DNA of 64,000 nt from an uncultured Bacteroidales bacterium (GTDB taxonomy: Bacteria > Bacteroidota > Bacteroidia > Bacteroidales > Marinilabiliaceae), in the NCBI GenBank assembly GCA_934717675.1, contig CAKUYZ010000001.1, positions 1 through 64,000 on the forward strand, in the 5' to 3' direction. Both the position numbers and the translations under genes were made by a program. The stretch's first letter is position 1; each line of letters begins with the position of its first letter. Shown here in pieces: positions 1-9,500 of the stretch. The notes below the pieces were generated by a model. It worked only from the letters and a program-made list of their open reading frames with translations, made no database searches and had not been told where the DNA came from.

Positions 1-67
1 CTCGTTTTTTCATTTCATCATCTCGTTTTTTCATTTCATCATCTCGTTTTTTCATTTCATCATCTCG
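1..67. repeat. 21-bp tandem repeat, three full copies, spanning a gene's stop codon
   Basis: Three perfect head-to-tail copies of ctcgttttttcatttcatcat occupy 1-21, 22-42 and 43-63, followed by ctcg. The array meets the window edge and may continue to the left. Read on the minus strand, each unit contains ATG ATG AAA TGA AAA AAC GAG, so each unit repeats the last codons and stop of the small membrane protein gene beside it. The unit is a multiple of three, so the frame is kept from copy to copy. Replication slippage is the simplest origin. Confidence 0.9.
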
Positions 68-261
68 GCGATGGTCGACTGCTTCTTGCGCTCAATCTTG
101 TCTTGGGCGCGGTAGCAGGGTATGCCCCTGTCTCTCATGGCCTTATTCGTCCCGACATCCTCGGAGCGGAACGTGCCGTTTTTGCGAAGCAATATGTTTA
201 TAGAGAGCAGCGCGAGGCCTACGGCCAAGAGCGCGGCCACGAGCAGGAACATCTTTACCAT
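52..261 (-). CDS. small single-pass membrane protein
   Basis: A 69-residue protein if translation starts at the Met codon at 261. Longer starts at 291 or 315 are possible but would put charged residues before the membrane segment. An N-terminal hydrophobic segment (residues about 3-22) is followed by a polar tail with the pattern GTFRSEDVGTNKAMRDRGIPC and then a basic stretch. Small Bacteroidetes membrane proteins with a similar VG-NK-M-GI-C tail exist, but I know of no assigned function. The stop lies in the first copy, on this strand, of the 21-bp repeat. It lies downstream of nadB on the same strand, separated from it by a terminator-like hairpin. Confidence 0.6.
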   Translation of the reverse strand: MVKMFLLVAALLAVGLALLSINILLRKNGTFRSEDVGTNKAMRDRGIPCYRAQDKIERKKQSTIAEMMK

Positions 262-326
262 AACGATTTTGCGGAAATGTTGGCGCACCATGCGCCAACT
301 GCCGCGAAGATACAATAATTATCAAG

Positions 327-362
327 AAGCCCCGCCACGCGGCTAGGCGCATAGCGGGGCTT
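327..362 (-). terminator. terminator-like hairpin after nadB
   Basis: The arms aagccccgc (327-335) and gcggggctt (354-362) are perfect complements of 9 bp with an 18-nt loop. Read on the minus strand the stem is followed by a T-rich stretch. It sits 18 bp past the nadB stop, as expected of a terminator, although the loop is long and the T-run is interrupted. Confidence 0.5.
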
Positions 363-380
363 GGACGGTTAGCAAGAGGG

Positions 381-1973
381 CTAGTCTATGGGATAGGTGT
401 CCAGTTTCTTGTTTCGCTCGGGATAGTCGAGCGTGTAGTGGAGGCCTCGGCTCTCGTGGCGTTTCTGCGCCATCTTGATGATGAGGTAGCCAATGTTGAT
501 CTTGTTGCGCAACTCGCAGAGTTTCTGGCTAATGTGGCTGTTCTGGTAGAGTTCCTCCGTCTCGCGGTAGATGATCTCGAGACGGTCGTGGGCCCTCTTG
601 AGGCGGACGTTGCTCCTGACGATGCCCACATAGTTCCTCATGATGGTCTCAACCTCCTGGTTGGCCTGGGTGATGAGCACCATCTCCTCGTTGTGCACGG
701 TGCCATCGTTGTTCCACTCGGGGATGTCCTCGCGCCACTGTGTGTGACGCATCACCTCTATGGAGTCCGTGGCCGCCACGTCGGCGTAGACGAGAGCCTC
801 GAGGAGGGAGTTGGAGGCCAGCCTGTTGGCCCCGTGGAGGCCCGTGCAGCTGCACTCCCCGGCGGCGTAGAGGTGGTTGATGGACGAGCGGCCTCGGAGA
901 TCGACCTTGATGCCACCGCAGAGGTAGTGCGCGGCGGGCGTGACGGGGATGTAGTCTTTTGTTATGTCAATGCCCAGGGAGAGGCACTTGTCATATATCA
1001 TGGGGAAGTGGTGCTTCGTCTGCTCTGGGTCTTTGTGCGTGACGTCGAGGTAGACGAAGTCGTCGCCTGAGATTTTCATCTCGTTGTCTATGGCGCGGGC
1101 CACGATGTCTCTTGGCGCGAGGCTTCCGCGGCTGTCATATTTCTCCATAAATGTGGAGCCGTCTTTGCGGCGGAGCTGTCCGCCGTAGCCCCTCATGGCC
1201 TCGGTGATGAGGAAGCTGGGCCTCTCTCCGGGATTGTATAGGCTGGTGGGGTGGAACTGGACGAACTCCATGTTCTGTATGACGCCTTTGGCGCGGAAGA
1301 CCATGGCAATGCCGTCTCCGGTGGAGATGGTGGGGTTGGTGGTGACCTGATATACGTTTCCGATGCCGCCCGTGGCCATCATGGTGACTTTGGAGAGGAA
1401 GGTGATGACCTCTCCCGTGGCCTCATTGAGGACGTAGGCGCCGTAGCAGTCAATGTCTTTCATCCAGGGCTCGTTGTTTCGGCCGAAGTGATGCTGGGTG
1501 AGGATGTTGACGGCGAAGTGGTTCTCGAAGACGTCTATGTTGGGGTGGCTCTTGATCTGCGATATGAGCGCGCGCTGAATCTCGGCACCTGTGCTGTCTT
1601 CGTGGTGGAGGATTCGGAACTCGGAGTGCCCGCCCTCGCGGTGGAGGTCGAACTGGCCGTCGCTCTTCTTGTCGAAGTCGGTGCCCCACTTGAGGAGCTG
1701 CTCAATTTGCGCCGGCGCGTGGGTCACGACCATACGGACGACCTCGGGGTCACATATGCCGGCCCCGGCTATGTGGGTGTCTACAATGTGCTTCTCAAAG
1801 TCGTCTACCGAGCTGGTGACGGCCGCTATGCCACCCTGCGCCTTGCTGGTGTTGGTGACGTCTAGCGTGGTTTTGGAGATGAGCGCCACCTTGCCGTATG
1901 GCGCCACTTTGAGGGCGTAGGTCAGACCGGCGGCGCCGGAGCCGATGACCAGGAAATCGTATCGCTTGACCAT
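381..1973 (-). CDS. nadB: L-aspartate oxidase
   Basis: A 530-residue flavoenzyme that oxidises L-aspartate to iminoaspartate, the first step of de novo NAD synthesis; quinolinate synthase NadA would use the product. The N-terminal dinucleotide-binding motif VIGSGAAGLTYAL is at about residues 9-21. The succinate dehydrogenase/fumarate reductase flavoprotein-type segment REGGHSEFRILHHEDSTG lies near residue 115, and the C-terminal FAD-contact motif NRLASNSLLEALV near residue 385. The length is normal for NadB. No nadA or nadC is next to it in this window. A -7 box lies just upstream at 2004-2011. Fumarate reductase FrdA is the main alternative, but the length and the ASNSLLE motif favour NadB. 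Confidence 0.93.
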   Translation of the reverse strand: MVKRYDFLVIGSGAAGLTYALKVAPYGKVALISKTTLDVTNTSKAQGGIAAVTSSVDDFEKHIVDTHIAGAGICDPEVVRMVVTHAPAQIEQLLKWGTDFDKKSDGQFDLHREGGHSEFRILHHEDSTGAEIQRALISQIKSHPNIDVFENHFAVNILTQHHFGRNNEPWMKDIDCYGAYVLNEATGEVITFLSKVTMMATGGIGNVYQVTTNPTISTGDGIAMVFRAKGVIQNMEFVQFHPTSLYNPGERPSFLITEAMRGYGGQLRRKDGSTFMEKYDSRGSLAPRDIVARAIDNEMKISGDDFVYLDVTHKDPEQTKHHFPMIYDKCLSLGIDITKDYIPVTPAAHYLCGGIKVDLRGRSSINHLYAAGECSCTGLHGANRLASNSLLEALVYADVAATDSIEVMRHTQWREDIPEWNNDGTVHNEEMVLITQANQEVETIMRNYVGIVRSNVRLKRAHDRLEIIYRETEELYQNSHISQKLCELRNKINIGYLIIKMAQKRHESRGLHYTLDYPERNKKLDTYPID

Positions 1974-2003
1974 GTATTGTTATGTGTTGCAGTCTTGTTA
2001 CCT

Positions 2004-2011
2004 CAAAGTTA
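2004..2011 (-). promoter_or_regulatory. Bacteroides-type -7 box for nadB
   Basis: TAACTTTG on the minus strand matches the TAnnTTTG consensus exactly, 30 bp before the nadB start codon. I found no clear TTTG -33 element at the usual 19-21 bp spacing. Confidence 0.5.
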
Positions 2012-2050
2012 GTGATTGTTGGCGAAAAGTGGTCGGAATAGTCACCGTCT

Positions 2051-2620
2051 CTAGCGGAGCAGGAGGCTTATCTCGGAGGCCAGGTTGACCGCGTCGTCAC
2101 CCTCGGCGCCCCACAGCCCCCTCTCGACCAGGTGCCTCTTGAGGATGAGGAGGTATGTGATGGGGAACTCCGCCGTCTGCCACTGTTGGAAATAGTTGAG
2201 CAGCCCCATTTTCTTGATGAAAGGGTCCAGCCCGCGGACAATGCACAAGACGAAATCCTCCACCCGGCAGCGGCAGCTGACGAGCTCCACCTCATCGTCT
2301 CCGAAGAACTCGCAAGACTGTGTGACCCTCACGGTCAGGTTCTCGTCTTTGTCCACCGCCAAAGTCCAGTTGTAGCTCTCCTGCTCGGCATACCAGACGA
2401 AGGCGGCGGTTGCCGCCCCCTCCCACAGGTGGGATGGGTTGGTGAGCATCTGCGCCAAGGCGCAGAGCATGTCTCCCAACGGGTTGCAGACGTTGGAGAG
2501 CTCGAACTCTGCCACCTCGCCATCCACGGTGTAGGTGGCGACAGCGCGCCCCGGCTCCCCCAAGGCGAAATGGAACTCCTGATGATTCACGGGCATAAAA
2601 TTATTAAAATACCGTAACAA
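2051..2620 (-). CDS. conserved-looking hypothetical protein
   Basis: A 189-residue (start 2620) or 181-residue (start 2596, MPVNHQEF) acidic soluble protein. It has no signal peptide or membrane segment and no motif I recognise. Several cysteines fall in the middle (VSCRCRVEDFVLCIV) and the C-terminus looks helical. It stands alone, divergent from the methyltransferase gene and separated from nadB by 77 bp. Codon use and GC resemble nadB rather than the restriction-modification pair, so it looks like resident chromosome. A TAATTTTA sequence lies immediately before the 2596 start; if that is the -7 box, neither start is well supported. No function is proposed. Confidence 0.6.
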   Translation of the reverse strand: MLRYFNNFMPVNHQEFHFALGEPGRAVATYTVDGEVAEFELSNVCNPLGDMLCALAQMLTNPSHLWEGAATAAFVWYAEQESYNWTLAVDKDENLTVRVTQSCEFFGDDEVELVSCRCRVEDFVLCIVRGLDPFIKKMGLLNYFQQWQTAEFPITYLLILKRHLVERGLWGAEGDDAVNLASEISLLLR

Positions 2621-2682
2621 AAGGGCCTCGGGCGGGAGAAAAAAGAGGGTCGGGGGGGGCGAGGCTTTATGGGATTAGTGGC

Positions 2683-2690
2683 TAACTTTG
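2683..2690 (+). promoter_or_regulatory. Bacteroides-type -7 box for the methyltransferase
   Basis: TAACTTTG is an exact TAnnTTTG match ending 23 bp before the ATG at 2714. This supports that start. No good -33 element was seen. Confidence 0.5.
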
Positions 2691-2713
2691 CTTACTGAAT
2701 CAATGAAGACAAA

Positions 2714-3889
2714 ATGAGGCTGTCAGAGTATCAAGAGAGATTCGCCAACATGTTTACCGGCAATGACCGAGCTTTTATGACGAATGCGGCCGCCCTCGCG
2801 GGCGACACACATCTGCGCGGCACGGTGTCACAATCAGTTGTTGACTCGATGGAACATGCAATTGAAGCAGGCGGGGCTGTTGATCTTAGTCAGGATGTCC
2901 CCTTCCCGCCGTCTCCGGCCCCATCATTCAAATTCATAGACCTTTTTGCTGGCATAGGAGGCTTTCGCATAGCACTACAAGAAGAGGGTGGTGAATGCGT
3001 TTTTTCTTCGGAATTCAACCCGCACGCCCAACGCGTGTATGAGCAAAACTATGGGGAGTACCCGTACGGAGACATTAAGAGAATAGCCTCAGAGTGCATC
3101 CCCGACCATGATGTGCTGACCGCGGGCTTCCCGTGCCAACCTTTCAGCATATCGGGCAAGATGAAAGGGTTTGAGGACACTCGCGGAACACTTATCTACG
3201 AGGTGTTTCGAATCGTAAAGGTCAAGCGGCCGAAAGTGGTATTTCTAGAAAACGTAAAACAGCTTGTCTACCACGACAAGGGGAACACTCTCAAAACCAT
3301 CCTTGCCGGACTTACAGCTCTGGGCTATATGTACTCTTGGAAAGTCCTTAATGCGTCTGACTTCGGAGTACCGCAAAACAGAGAACGAATAATAATCATT
3401 GCGAGCAAGGAGAAAATATTTGATTTCTCAAAAGTGTCAACGCGGCCTCGCAAAACCATACGAGACGTGGCAGACAACGATGAGACAAAATTCGAATACC
3501 TTGACGAGCCCTACACTCTGCTAAGCCAAGTGCGGCAACAACCATCGGGACTGCTGTTCGTTGGCTACAGAAACAAGAACATACGCAAAAACGGCATCCG
3601 CCCGGGCACAGAACACCTCTCACGGGTTCACAAACAGCCTAACAGGATATATTCGGTTGAGGGCATCCACCCGGCGCTGCCCTCACAAGAGACTTCGGGG
3701 CGCTTTTGGGTGCTAGACCGCGGGCGTGTTCGGAAACTGACGATCAACGAGTGCTACCGCCTTATGGGCTTTCCCGACAAATTCATAAAGGACACGAGCC
3801 TGAGCGAAGAATACCGTCAGTGCGGCAATTCCGTATGCATACCTATGATTCAAGGAATTGCCAAACAGATAAAAGAACAATTGTTATGA
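2714..3889 (+). CDS. DNA (cytosine-5)-methyltransferase
   Basis: A 391-residue type II modification enzyme that transfers a methyl group from SAM to C5 of cytosine. The ordered motifs are motif I FIDLFAGIGG (about residues 72-82), motif IV with the catalytic Cys GFPCQPFS (about 137-144), motif VI FLENVK (about 177-183), motif VIII QNRERI (about 221), motif IX ECYRLMGFPDKF, and motif X QCGNSV (about 369). About 70 residues before motif I form an extra N-terminal extension. The stop overlaps the next gene in an ATGA, so the two are translationally coupled. The pair is visibly more AT-rich than its neighbours, which fits horizontal acquisition. The recognition sequence cannot be read from the protein. 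Confidence 0.93.
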   Translation: MRLSEYQERFANMFTGNDRAFMTNAAALAGDTHLRGTVSQSVVDSMEHAIEAGGAVDLSQDVPFPPSPAPSFKFIDLFAGIGGFRIALQEEGGECVFSSEFNPHAQRVYEQNYGEYPYGDIKRIASECIPDHDVLTAGFPCQPFSISGKMKGFEDTRGTLIYEVFRIVKVKRPKVVFLENVKQLVYHDKGNTLKTILAGLTALGYMYSWKVLNASDFGVPQNRERIIIIASKEKIFDFSKVSTRPRKTIRDVADNDETKFEYLDEPYTLLSQVRQQPSGLLFVGYRNKNIRKNGIRPGTEHLSRVHKQPNRIYSVEGIHPALPSQETSGRFWVLDRGRVRKLTINECYRLMGFPDKFIKDTSLSEEYRQCGNSVCIPMIQGIAKQIKEQLL

Positions 3890-5016
3890 GCGGCAACGCA
3901 GGAGAGACAGACGTTGACAAGTGGCTGGAGCAATGCTACAACGCCGCAATGGAAAAAGCCTCGGGGAAAGAGACAGCGGCGACATCCGTGCCAGAAAGCT
4001 CGCAAAAGAACGTGGCAGAGGTTGTGTCAAGATCAGAATCCGGGAAAGCCGCATTGGCTGTAACCCTTACGTGCTTAACCTATAAGATATTCCATCCTGA
4101 ACAAGACATTAGGAAGCACCAAGCTAGCATTAAAGACGGTTTTTCAGGGAGAACATTTGACACGAATCACATCACCCCGTTTTTGCGTCGACATAATTTC
4201 CCTTGTATGGCCGAAAGCGGGTGGCTCACACGTTCATTCGAGCAAAAAAGCGCATATACCCTTGACTATAAAGGCGCAATAAGACCGAATAGCCTCAAAA
4301 TATCTTTCCTATATCTCATAGACACAATAGAGAAAAACGACAAGAGGCAGAATGAAAACCTACTAGACCTATTCTTACAGAGCATAATCATAGAGCGAGA
4401 CAAGAAAACCATTGCACCCGCCATCCCTCGCAACTTGTTGATTGAAGACATAGTAAACTTATTGAACAAGCACTTTCACCACAAATATAACGCCGTCGGA
4501 GCTGCTCGGCTGCCTGTGCTGGCTATATACGCCGTATATGAATGTCTGATAGCCGAGGGGCAAAAGAGATTCCTTGACAAAAAACTGCAGCCTCTGGAGA
4601 GCCACAATTCGGCAGACCTGCAAAGCGGGCGAATCGGAGACATTGACATTACGAATGAGGACGGCTCGTCATTCGAAGCCGTGGAAGTCAAATTTGACAT
4701 AGCCGTCGGACGAGACATTATAGACAGGGGCAAAGAGAAAATACTTCGCTCTTCCGCAAAGCGGTACTACATTCTCTCCACCGCGCATCCTCGCGAAGAG
4801 GAGAAAGGTGCTATCCAAGACATCATCCATCAAGTTTCCAAAACACATGGCTGCCAGCTTGTGGTAAATGGGGTAATCCCGACCCTAAAATATTACCTGC
4901 GACTACTGGACGACACATCCCAATTCATCGAAAGGTACGCCAACTTGGTATTCACAGATTCTGCCGTTAAGTTCGAACACCGGTTAGAGTGGAACAATAT
5001 GGTCTCGGCTCTTTGA
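3886..5016 (+). CDS. putative type II restriction endonuclease, PD-(D/E)xK type
   Basis: A 376-residue protein. I chose the ATG at 3886, which overlaps the methyltransferase stop, over the longer open frame from 3706, which lies inside the methyltransferase. The segment around residues 247-270 reads SGRIGDIDI, then 15 residues later AVEVKFDI. An acidic residue followed by E-V-K on a beta strand is the catalytic pattern of PD-(D/E)xK nucleases. I do not recognise the rest as any named restriction enzyme. Coupling to a C5 methyltransferase is the main argument for function. Low GC matches its partner. The family is left open. Confidence 0.72.
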   Translation: MSGNAGETDVDKWLEQCYNAAMEKASGKETAATSVPESSQKNVAEVVSRSESGKAALAVTLTCLTYKIFHPEQDIRKHQASIKDGFSGRTFDTNHITPFLRRHNFPCMAESGWLTRSFEQKSAYTLDYKGAIRPNSLKISFLYLIDTIEKNDKRQNENLLDLFLQSIIIERDKKTIAPAIPRNLLIEDIVNLLNKHFHHKYNAVGAARLPVLAIYAVYECLIAEGQKRFLDKKLQPLESHNSADLQSGRIGDIDITNEDGSSFEAVEVKFDIAVGRDIIDRGKEKILRSSAKRYYILSTAHPREEEKGAIQDIIHQVSKTHGCQLVVNGVIPTLKYYLRLLDDTSQFIERYANLVFTDSAVKFEHRLEWNNMVSAL

Positions 5017-5058
5017 AAAGCTAAGCCATCAGCAAATTTTCTTCCAAAAACAAAAAAA

Positions 5059-5101
5059 GGCCGCCTGCCGCCCCCAGAAAGAGGGGGGGGCGACCGGCGG
5101 C
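5059..5101 (-). terminator. intrinsic terminator of the efflux operon
   Basis: On the minus strand, GC-rich arms (5083-5101 and 5059-5075, pairing over about 15 bp with small mismatches) are followed by a run of seven T and a further T-rich stretch. It lies 27 bp past the stop of the outer-membrane factor gene, between two convergent genes. Confidence 0.75.
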
Positions 5102-5127
5102 AAAACACAAGATAGAAAGATGCGGGC

Positions 5128-6522
5128 TTAGAGGGCGCCGCCGCCCACAGCCTGGTAGAGCGTGATGACGGCGGAGAGCTCGGCGTAGGCGTTGGCCGTC
5201 TGCGAGAGCTGGGCCGAGAGGAGCGACTGCTTGGCGGTCAGGACCTCGAGGTAGGTGGTGGAGCCGTGCTGCATCATGAGGTCGGTGGCCTCATAGGCTC
5301 GGCCTAGGGCCTCGACCTGGCTCTGGTAGAGGTCATGCTTCTCCTTTGCAGTCTGATAGGCCGTGAGAGCCTCGTTGACCTCGTTGCCGGCCGCGAGGAC
5401 GGCTTTGGTCCACGCCAGCTCGGCCTGCTTTTGCTGAGCCTCGGCCACCTTGACGCGGGCGCGGATCTGCCCGTTTTGGAAGATGGGCTGCACGAGGCTG
5501 GCCGCGGCCTGCCAGAAGAACTTGGCGGGGTTCATGACCATGCTGCCGACGAGGTTTGTCCATCCGGCCTGGCCGCTGAGGGTGATGGACGGGTAGTAGG
5601 CCGAGCGGCTGGCGTTGGCCGAGTAGAAGGCCACCTCAAGCTGCCTCTCTTGCGCCCGTATGTCGGGGCGGTTGCTGATGATGTCGAGAGGCAGGCCGGC
5701 TGTCAGATCCACGTTGAGCGACTGATCTTCAAGCCTGCCGCGGGCCACGGTCTGCGACGGCTTGGCCATGAGGAGACAGAGCGAGTTCTGCACGGCCACG
5801 ATGTTGTCCTTGATGTCGGCCACCTGCGCCACAATGGAGTAGTAGGTGCCCTCCATCTGCGCCACGGAGGCCTCGTTGGCCATGCCGGCGTCCATCATGG
5901 CGCGCATGGTCTCCACCGTCTGCTTCCACGCGTCGGCCGTGGAGTCGGCGATCTCAAGCTGACGGTCGAGCATAAGGAGCGAGAAGTAGAGCGATGCCGT
6001 GTTTGCCACAAGAGCCGTCTGGGTGGCCTGGAGCGCGTCTTCCGCGGCGCGGAGGCTGGCCCTGCCGGCCCTCTTCTGGTTGCGGAGCGAGCCGAAGGCG
6101 TCGATCTGCCACTGGAGGTTGACGGGTATGGTGTAGGTCTTGATCACCTCGGCCCCGTCCACGTCATATTTGCCCAGCGCGGCGTTTGGCGAGAAACTGA
6201 GCGAAGGCGCGAAAGCGAGCCTTGAGGCCTTGTAGGAGGCCTGCGCCTGCTCAATGTTGAGCTGCGCGGTCTGGAGGTCGATGTTTTTCTCCAGCACCTC
6301 GCTTATGACGGCCTGCAGCTGGGGGTCGGTGAAGAGGTCTCGCCACGCCACCTTGGCCAAAGACTGGCCGGCAGGCTGCGCCTGCGCGGTGTCGGCCTGG
6401 CCGAAGAGGCCGTCCGGCACCTCATTTTTTGCCTCGTAGGAGGAGTAGATGCCACAGCCCGTGAGCGAGAGCGACACCGCCGCCAACGCGGCAAGGCCTG
6501 GCAATGATATGATGCTTTTCAT
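5128..6522 (-). CDS. TolC-family outer-membrane efflux lipoprotein
   Basis: A 464-residue outer-membrane channel of the NodT/OprM type. It has a lipoprotein signal peptide with lipobox SLTGC (Cys23). Two long repeats of helical, Ala/Gln-rich sequence follow, as in TolC-fold proteins, with the typical SNRPDIRAQERQLE segment near residue 285. It would form the exit duct for the pump encoded by the next two genes and starts 15 bp after the RND gene stop. It is the last gene of the three-gene operon and is followed by a terminator. Confidence 0.9.
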   Translation of the reverse strand: MKSIISLPGLAALAAVSLSLTGCGIYSSYEAKNEVPDGLFGQADTAQAQPAGQSLAKVAWRDLFTDPQLQAVISEVLEKNIDLQTAQLNIEQAQASYKASRLAFAPSLSFSPNAALGKYDVDGAEVIKTYTIPVNLQWQIDAFGSLRNQKRAGRASLRAAEDALQATQTALVANTASLYFSLLMLDRQLEIADSTADAWKQTVETMRAMMDAGMANEASVAQMEGTYYSIVAQVADIKDNIVAVQNSLCLLMAKPSQTVARGRLEDQSLNVDLTAGLPLDIISNRPDIRAQERQLEVAFYSANASRSAYYPSITLSGQAGWTNLVGSMVMNPAKFFWQAAASLVQPIFQNGQIRARVKVAEAQQKQAELAWTKAVLAAGNEVNEALTAYQTAKEKHDLYQSQVEALGRAYEATDLMMQHGSTTYLEVLTAKQSLLSAQLSQTANAYAELSAVITLYQAVGGGAL

Positions 6523-6537
6523 CAGAATGTGCTTTAT

Positions 6538-9500
6538 TTAGTTCTTGGCCTCGTTCTCTTTCCTTTTCTTCTCTTCGAGATACTGCTCGCGCTCCTTGGC
6601 CTCGGCTATGGTCTCGTCTTGCACCTGCCAGTCTTCCGACCTCTCTGGCTGATTGGGGGTGAGCCTCTCCTGGAGCCACTGGAAGATGATGTAGAGGACG
6701 GGGACGAAGACGAGCAGCGCAATGGTGCCGACAATCATGCCGCCGACGACGCCGGTGCCGAGCGAACGGTTGCCGTTGGCGCCGACGCCATGTGCGAAGA
6801 CGAGCGGCAGGAGGCCGAAGACCATGGCCAAGACTGTCATGAGGATTGGGCGCAGACGATCTTTGGCCGCGCTCATGGCGGACGAGATGAGGCTCATGCC
6901 GGCCTTGCGACGCTCTACGGCGTACTCCGTGAGGAGTATGGCCGTCTTGGAGAGGAGGCCTATGAGCATGATGAGACCCGTCTGGAGATATATGTTGTTC
7001 TCAAGGCCGCACATGTTGGCGAAGAGGAACGAGCCCATGAGACCCGCCGGCACCGCCAAGATGACGGAGAACGGGATGAGGAAGCTCTCGTAGAGGGCGG
7101 AGAGGAGCAGATAAATCATCAGGATACATATGCCGAAGATGACGCCCGTCTGGCCGCTCTGGGCGTTCTCCTCACGGCTCATGCCGCCGAAGTCGTAGCC
7201 GTAGCCCTTAGGCAAGACATTGTCAGCCGTCTGCTTGATGGCGGCCAGGGCCTCGCCGGAGCTGAAGCCATCGGCCGGCATAACGCTGACGGCGATGGAG
7301 TTGTACATATTGAACCTAGACAGCACCTCGGCGCCGTAGACCCTTTTCATGATCACGAACTGGCTGAGCGGTGCCATCTGTCCGTTGTTCATGCGGACGA
7401 ACATGGAGTTGAGCGACGACTCGTCTCGCCTGGCCGACGGCTCGGCCTGAAGCATGACCTTATAGATCTTTGAGAATCGGTTGAAGTCGGAGACGTAGGA
7501 GCCGCCATAGTAGCTGCCCAGGACGCCCAGCACCGTGGCGGGCGAGACGCCGGCGCGCTTGCATTTGGCCGCGTCAACGTCCACCTCCCACTGCGGGAAG
7601 TTGAGGGCGAAGGTGGTGTAGGCCATGGCAATCTCGGGCCTCTGGTTGAGGGCTCCCATATATTGCATGGCGTGGTTGTAGAACTCTGTTATGTCTCCGC
7701 CGGTCTTGTCCTGCAGGTTGAGGTCGATGCTGTTGCCCGTGCCGTAGCCCGGGATCATGCCGGGTGACATAGCGAAGATGGAGGCGTCCTTGATGTCGGC
7801 CGTGCGGGCGTATATCTGGCCGATGATGGCCGTGGCGCTCTGCGACGGGTCTTTGCGCTCATCCCAGTTCTTGAGGCGGACAATGTACATGGCGGCCGAG
7901 GTGGAGACGCCGGATATGAGGCCGTAGCCCGCCGTCTGGTTGACCGTCTCCACGCCGGGGATTTGCATGATGCGCTTGCCCACCTCGTCCGCGATCTCGC
8001 TCGTGGCGTTGAGCGAGCTGCCGGAGGCCGTGGTGACGTTGACCATGACCATGCCCTGGTCCTCATTGGGGACGAGGCCCGTCTTGGTGTTTTTCATGAG
8101 CACCACGAGGCACACGATGGAGAGGAGGATGGCCACGGCGAAGGTCTTCCTGTGCTGAATGAAGAACTGGACGCTCTTCTTATACTTGTTTTGCAAGGCG
8201 TCAAAAGCCCTGTTGAACACCTTGCCGAAGCGCCCCCAGAAACCCGTGCGGGCATCCTCGGGCTGCGGTTTGAGCATGATGGCGCAGAGGGCAGGCGTCA
8301 TGGTGAGCGCCTGGAGGGCCGAGATGCCGACGGCGGCGGCCATGGTGAGGCCGAACTGACGGTAGAAGACGCCGGAGGTGCCGCCCATGAACGAGACGGG
8401 GATGAAGACGGCCATGAAGACGAGCGACGACGTGATGACGGCGCCCGCTATGCCCTTGATGGCGTCGTTGGTGGCCATGTGGCTAGAGTTGTAGCCAATG
8501 TCGAACTTGGCCTGGACGGCCTCCACCACAATGATGGCGTCATCCACCACAGTGCCGATGACAAGCACGAGGGCGAAGAGGGTGATGAGGTTGAGCGAGA
8601 ATCCCGCCACATACATGAAAGCGAAGGTGCCTATGAGCGAGACGATGATGCCCACAAGGGGGATGAACGCCGCGCGCGGGCTCTGGAGGAAGATCAGCAC
8701 CACGATGATGACCAGCAAGATGGCCTCGAAGAGGGTCTTGACCACCTCGTGGATGGAGGCGTAGAGGAAGTCGTTGGTGTCGTTGATCTTGTCAATCTGG
8801 ATGCCTTTGGGCAGGCTGGCCTTTGCCTCTTCAAGGAACTTGTCAATGGCGTTGTTGACCTCGGTGGCGTTGGAGCCCGCCGTCTGGAAGACGAGAACCG
8901 CCACGCCCGGGTGGCCGTTGACCTTGCCCTGGTAGCTATACGAGTCCTGACCGAGCTCGATGCGCGCCACGTCTTTGAGGTGAAGCACGCTGCCGTCAGG
9001 CTTGGAACTGATGACGAGGTTCTCAAATTCCTCTGTGGTGACCTTACGGCCCTTGTACCGCATGGTGTATTGGCGCATCTCAGGCGAGTTCTCACCAATG
9101 GCTCCCGTCGGGGCCTCAATGTTCTGCTCGGCCAAGACACCGGAGATGTCTGACGGCACGAGGCCATATTGGGCCATCTTGGCGGGGTCCATCCATATTC
9201 TCATGGTGTAGGTTCCGCCGAGGACCATAAGGTCGCCGACGCCAGCGATACGTTTGACCTCTGGCTTGATGTTTATATCCAGATAGTTGGATATGAAGTT
9301 CTCGTCATACTCGTCCGTGGGGCTGGAGACGGCGAAGACCTGCAGCATAGACGTCTGCCTCTTTGTGGTGGTGACTCCCACCTGCGTGACGGCGGCGGGG
9401 AGCTGCGACGTTGCCGTGGCCACCTTGTTCTGCACGTTGACGGCGGCCATGTCGGGGTCGGTGCCCTGCTTGAAGTAGACCGTGATGGTGACGTAGCCGG

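Noticed and set aside
1..63. A CRISPR array at the left edge
   Set aside because: The copies are contiguous 21-bp units with no spacers.
3706..3885. An N-terminal extension of the restriction endonuclease frame
   Set aside because: It lies inside the methyltransferase C-terminal motifs IX and X; the ATG overlapping the methyltransferase stop is the natural coupled start.
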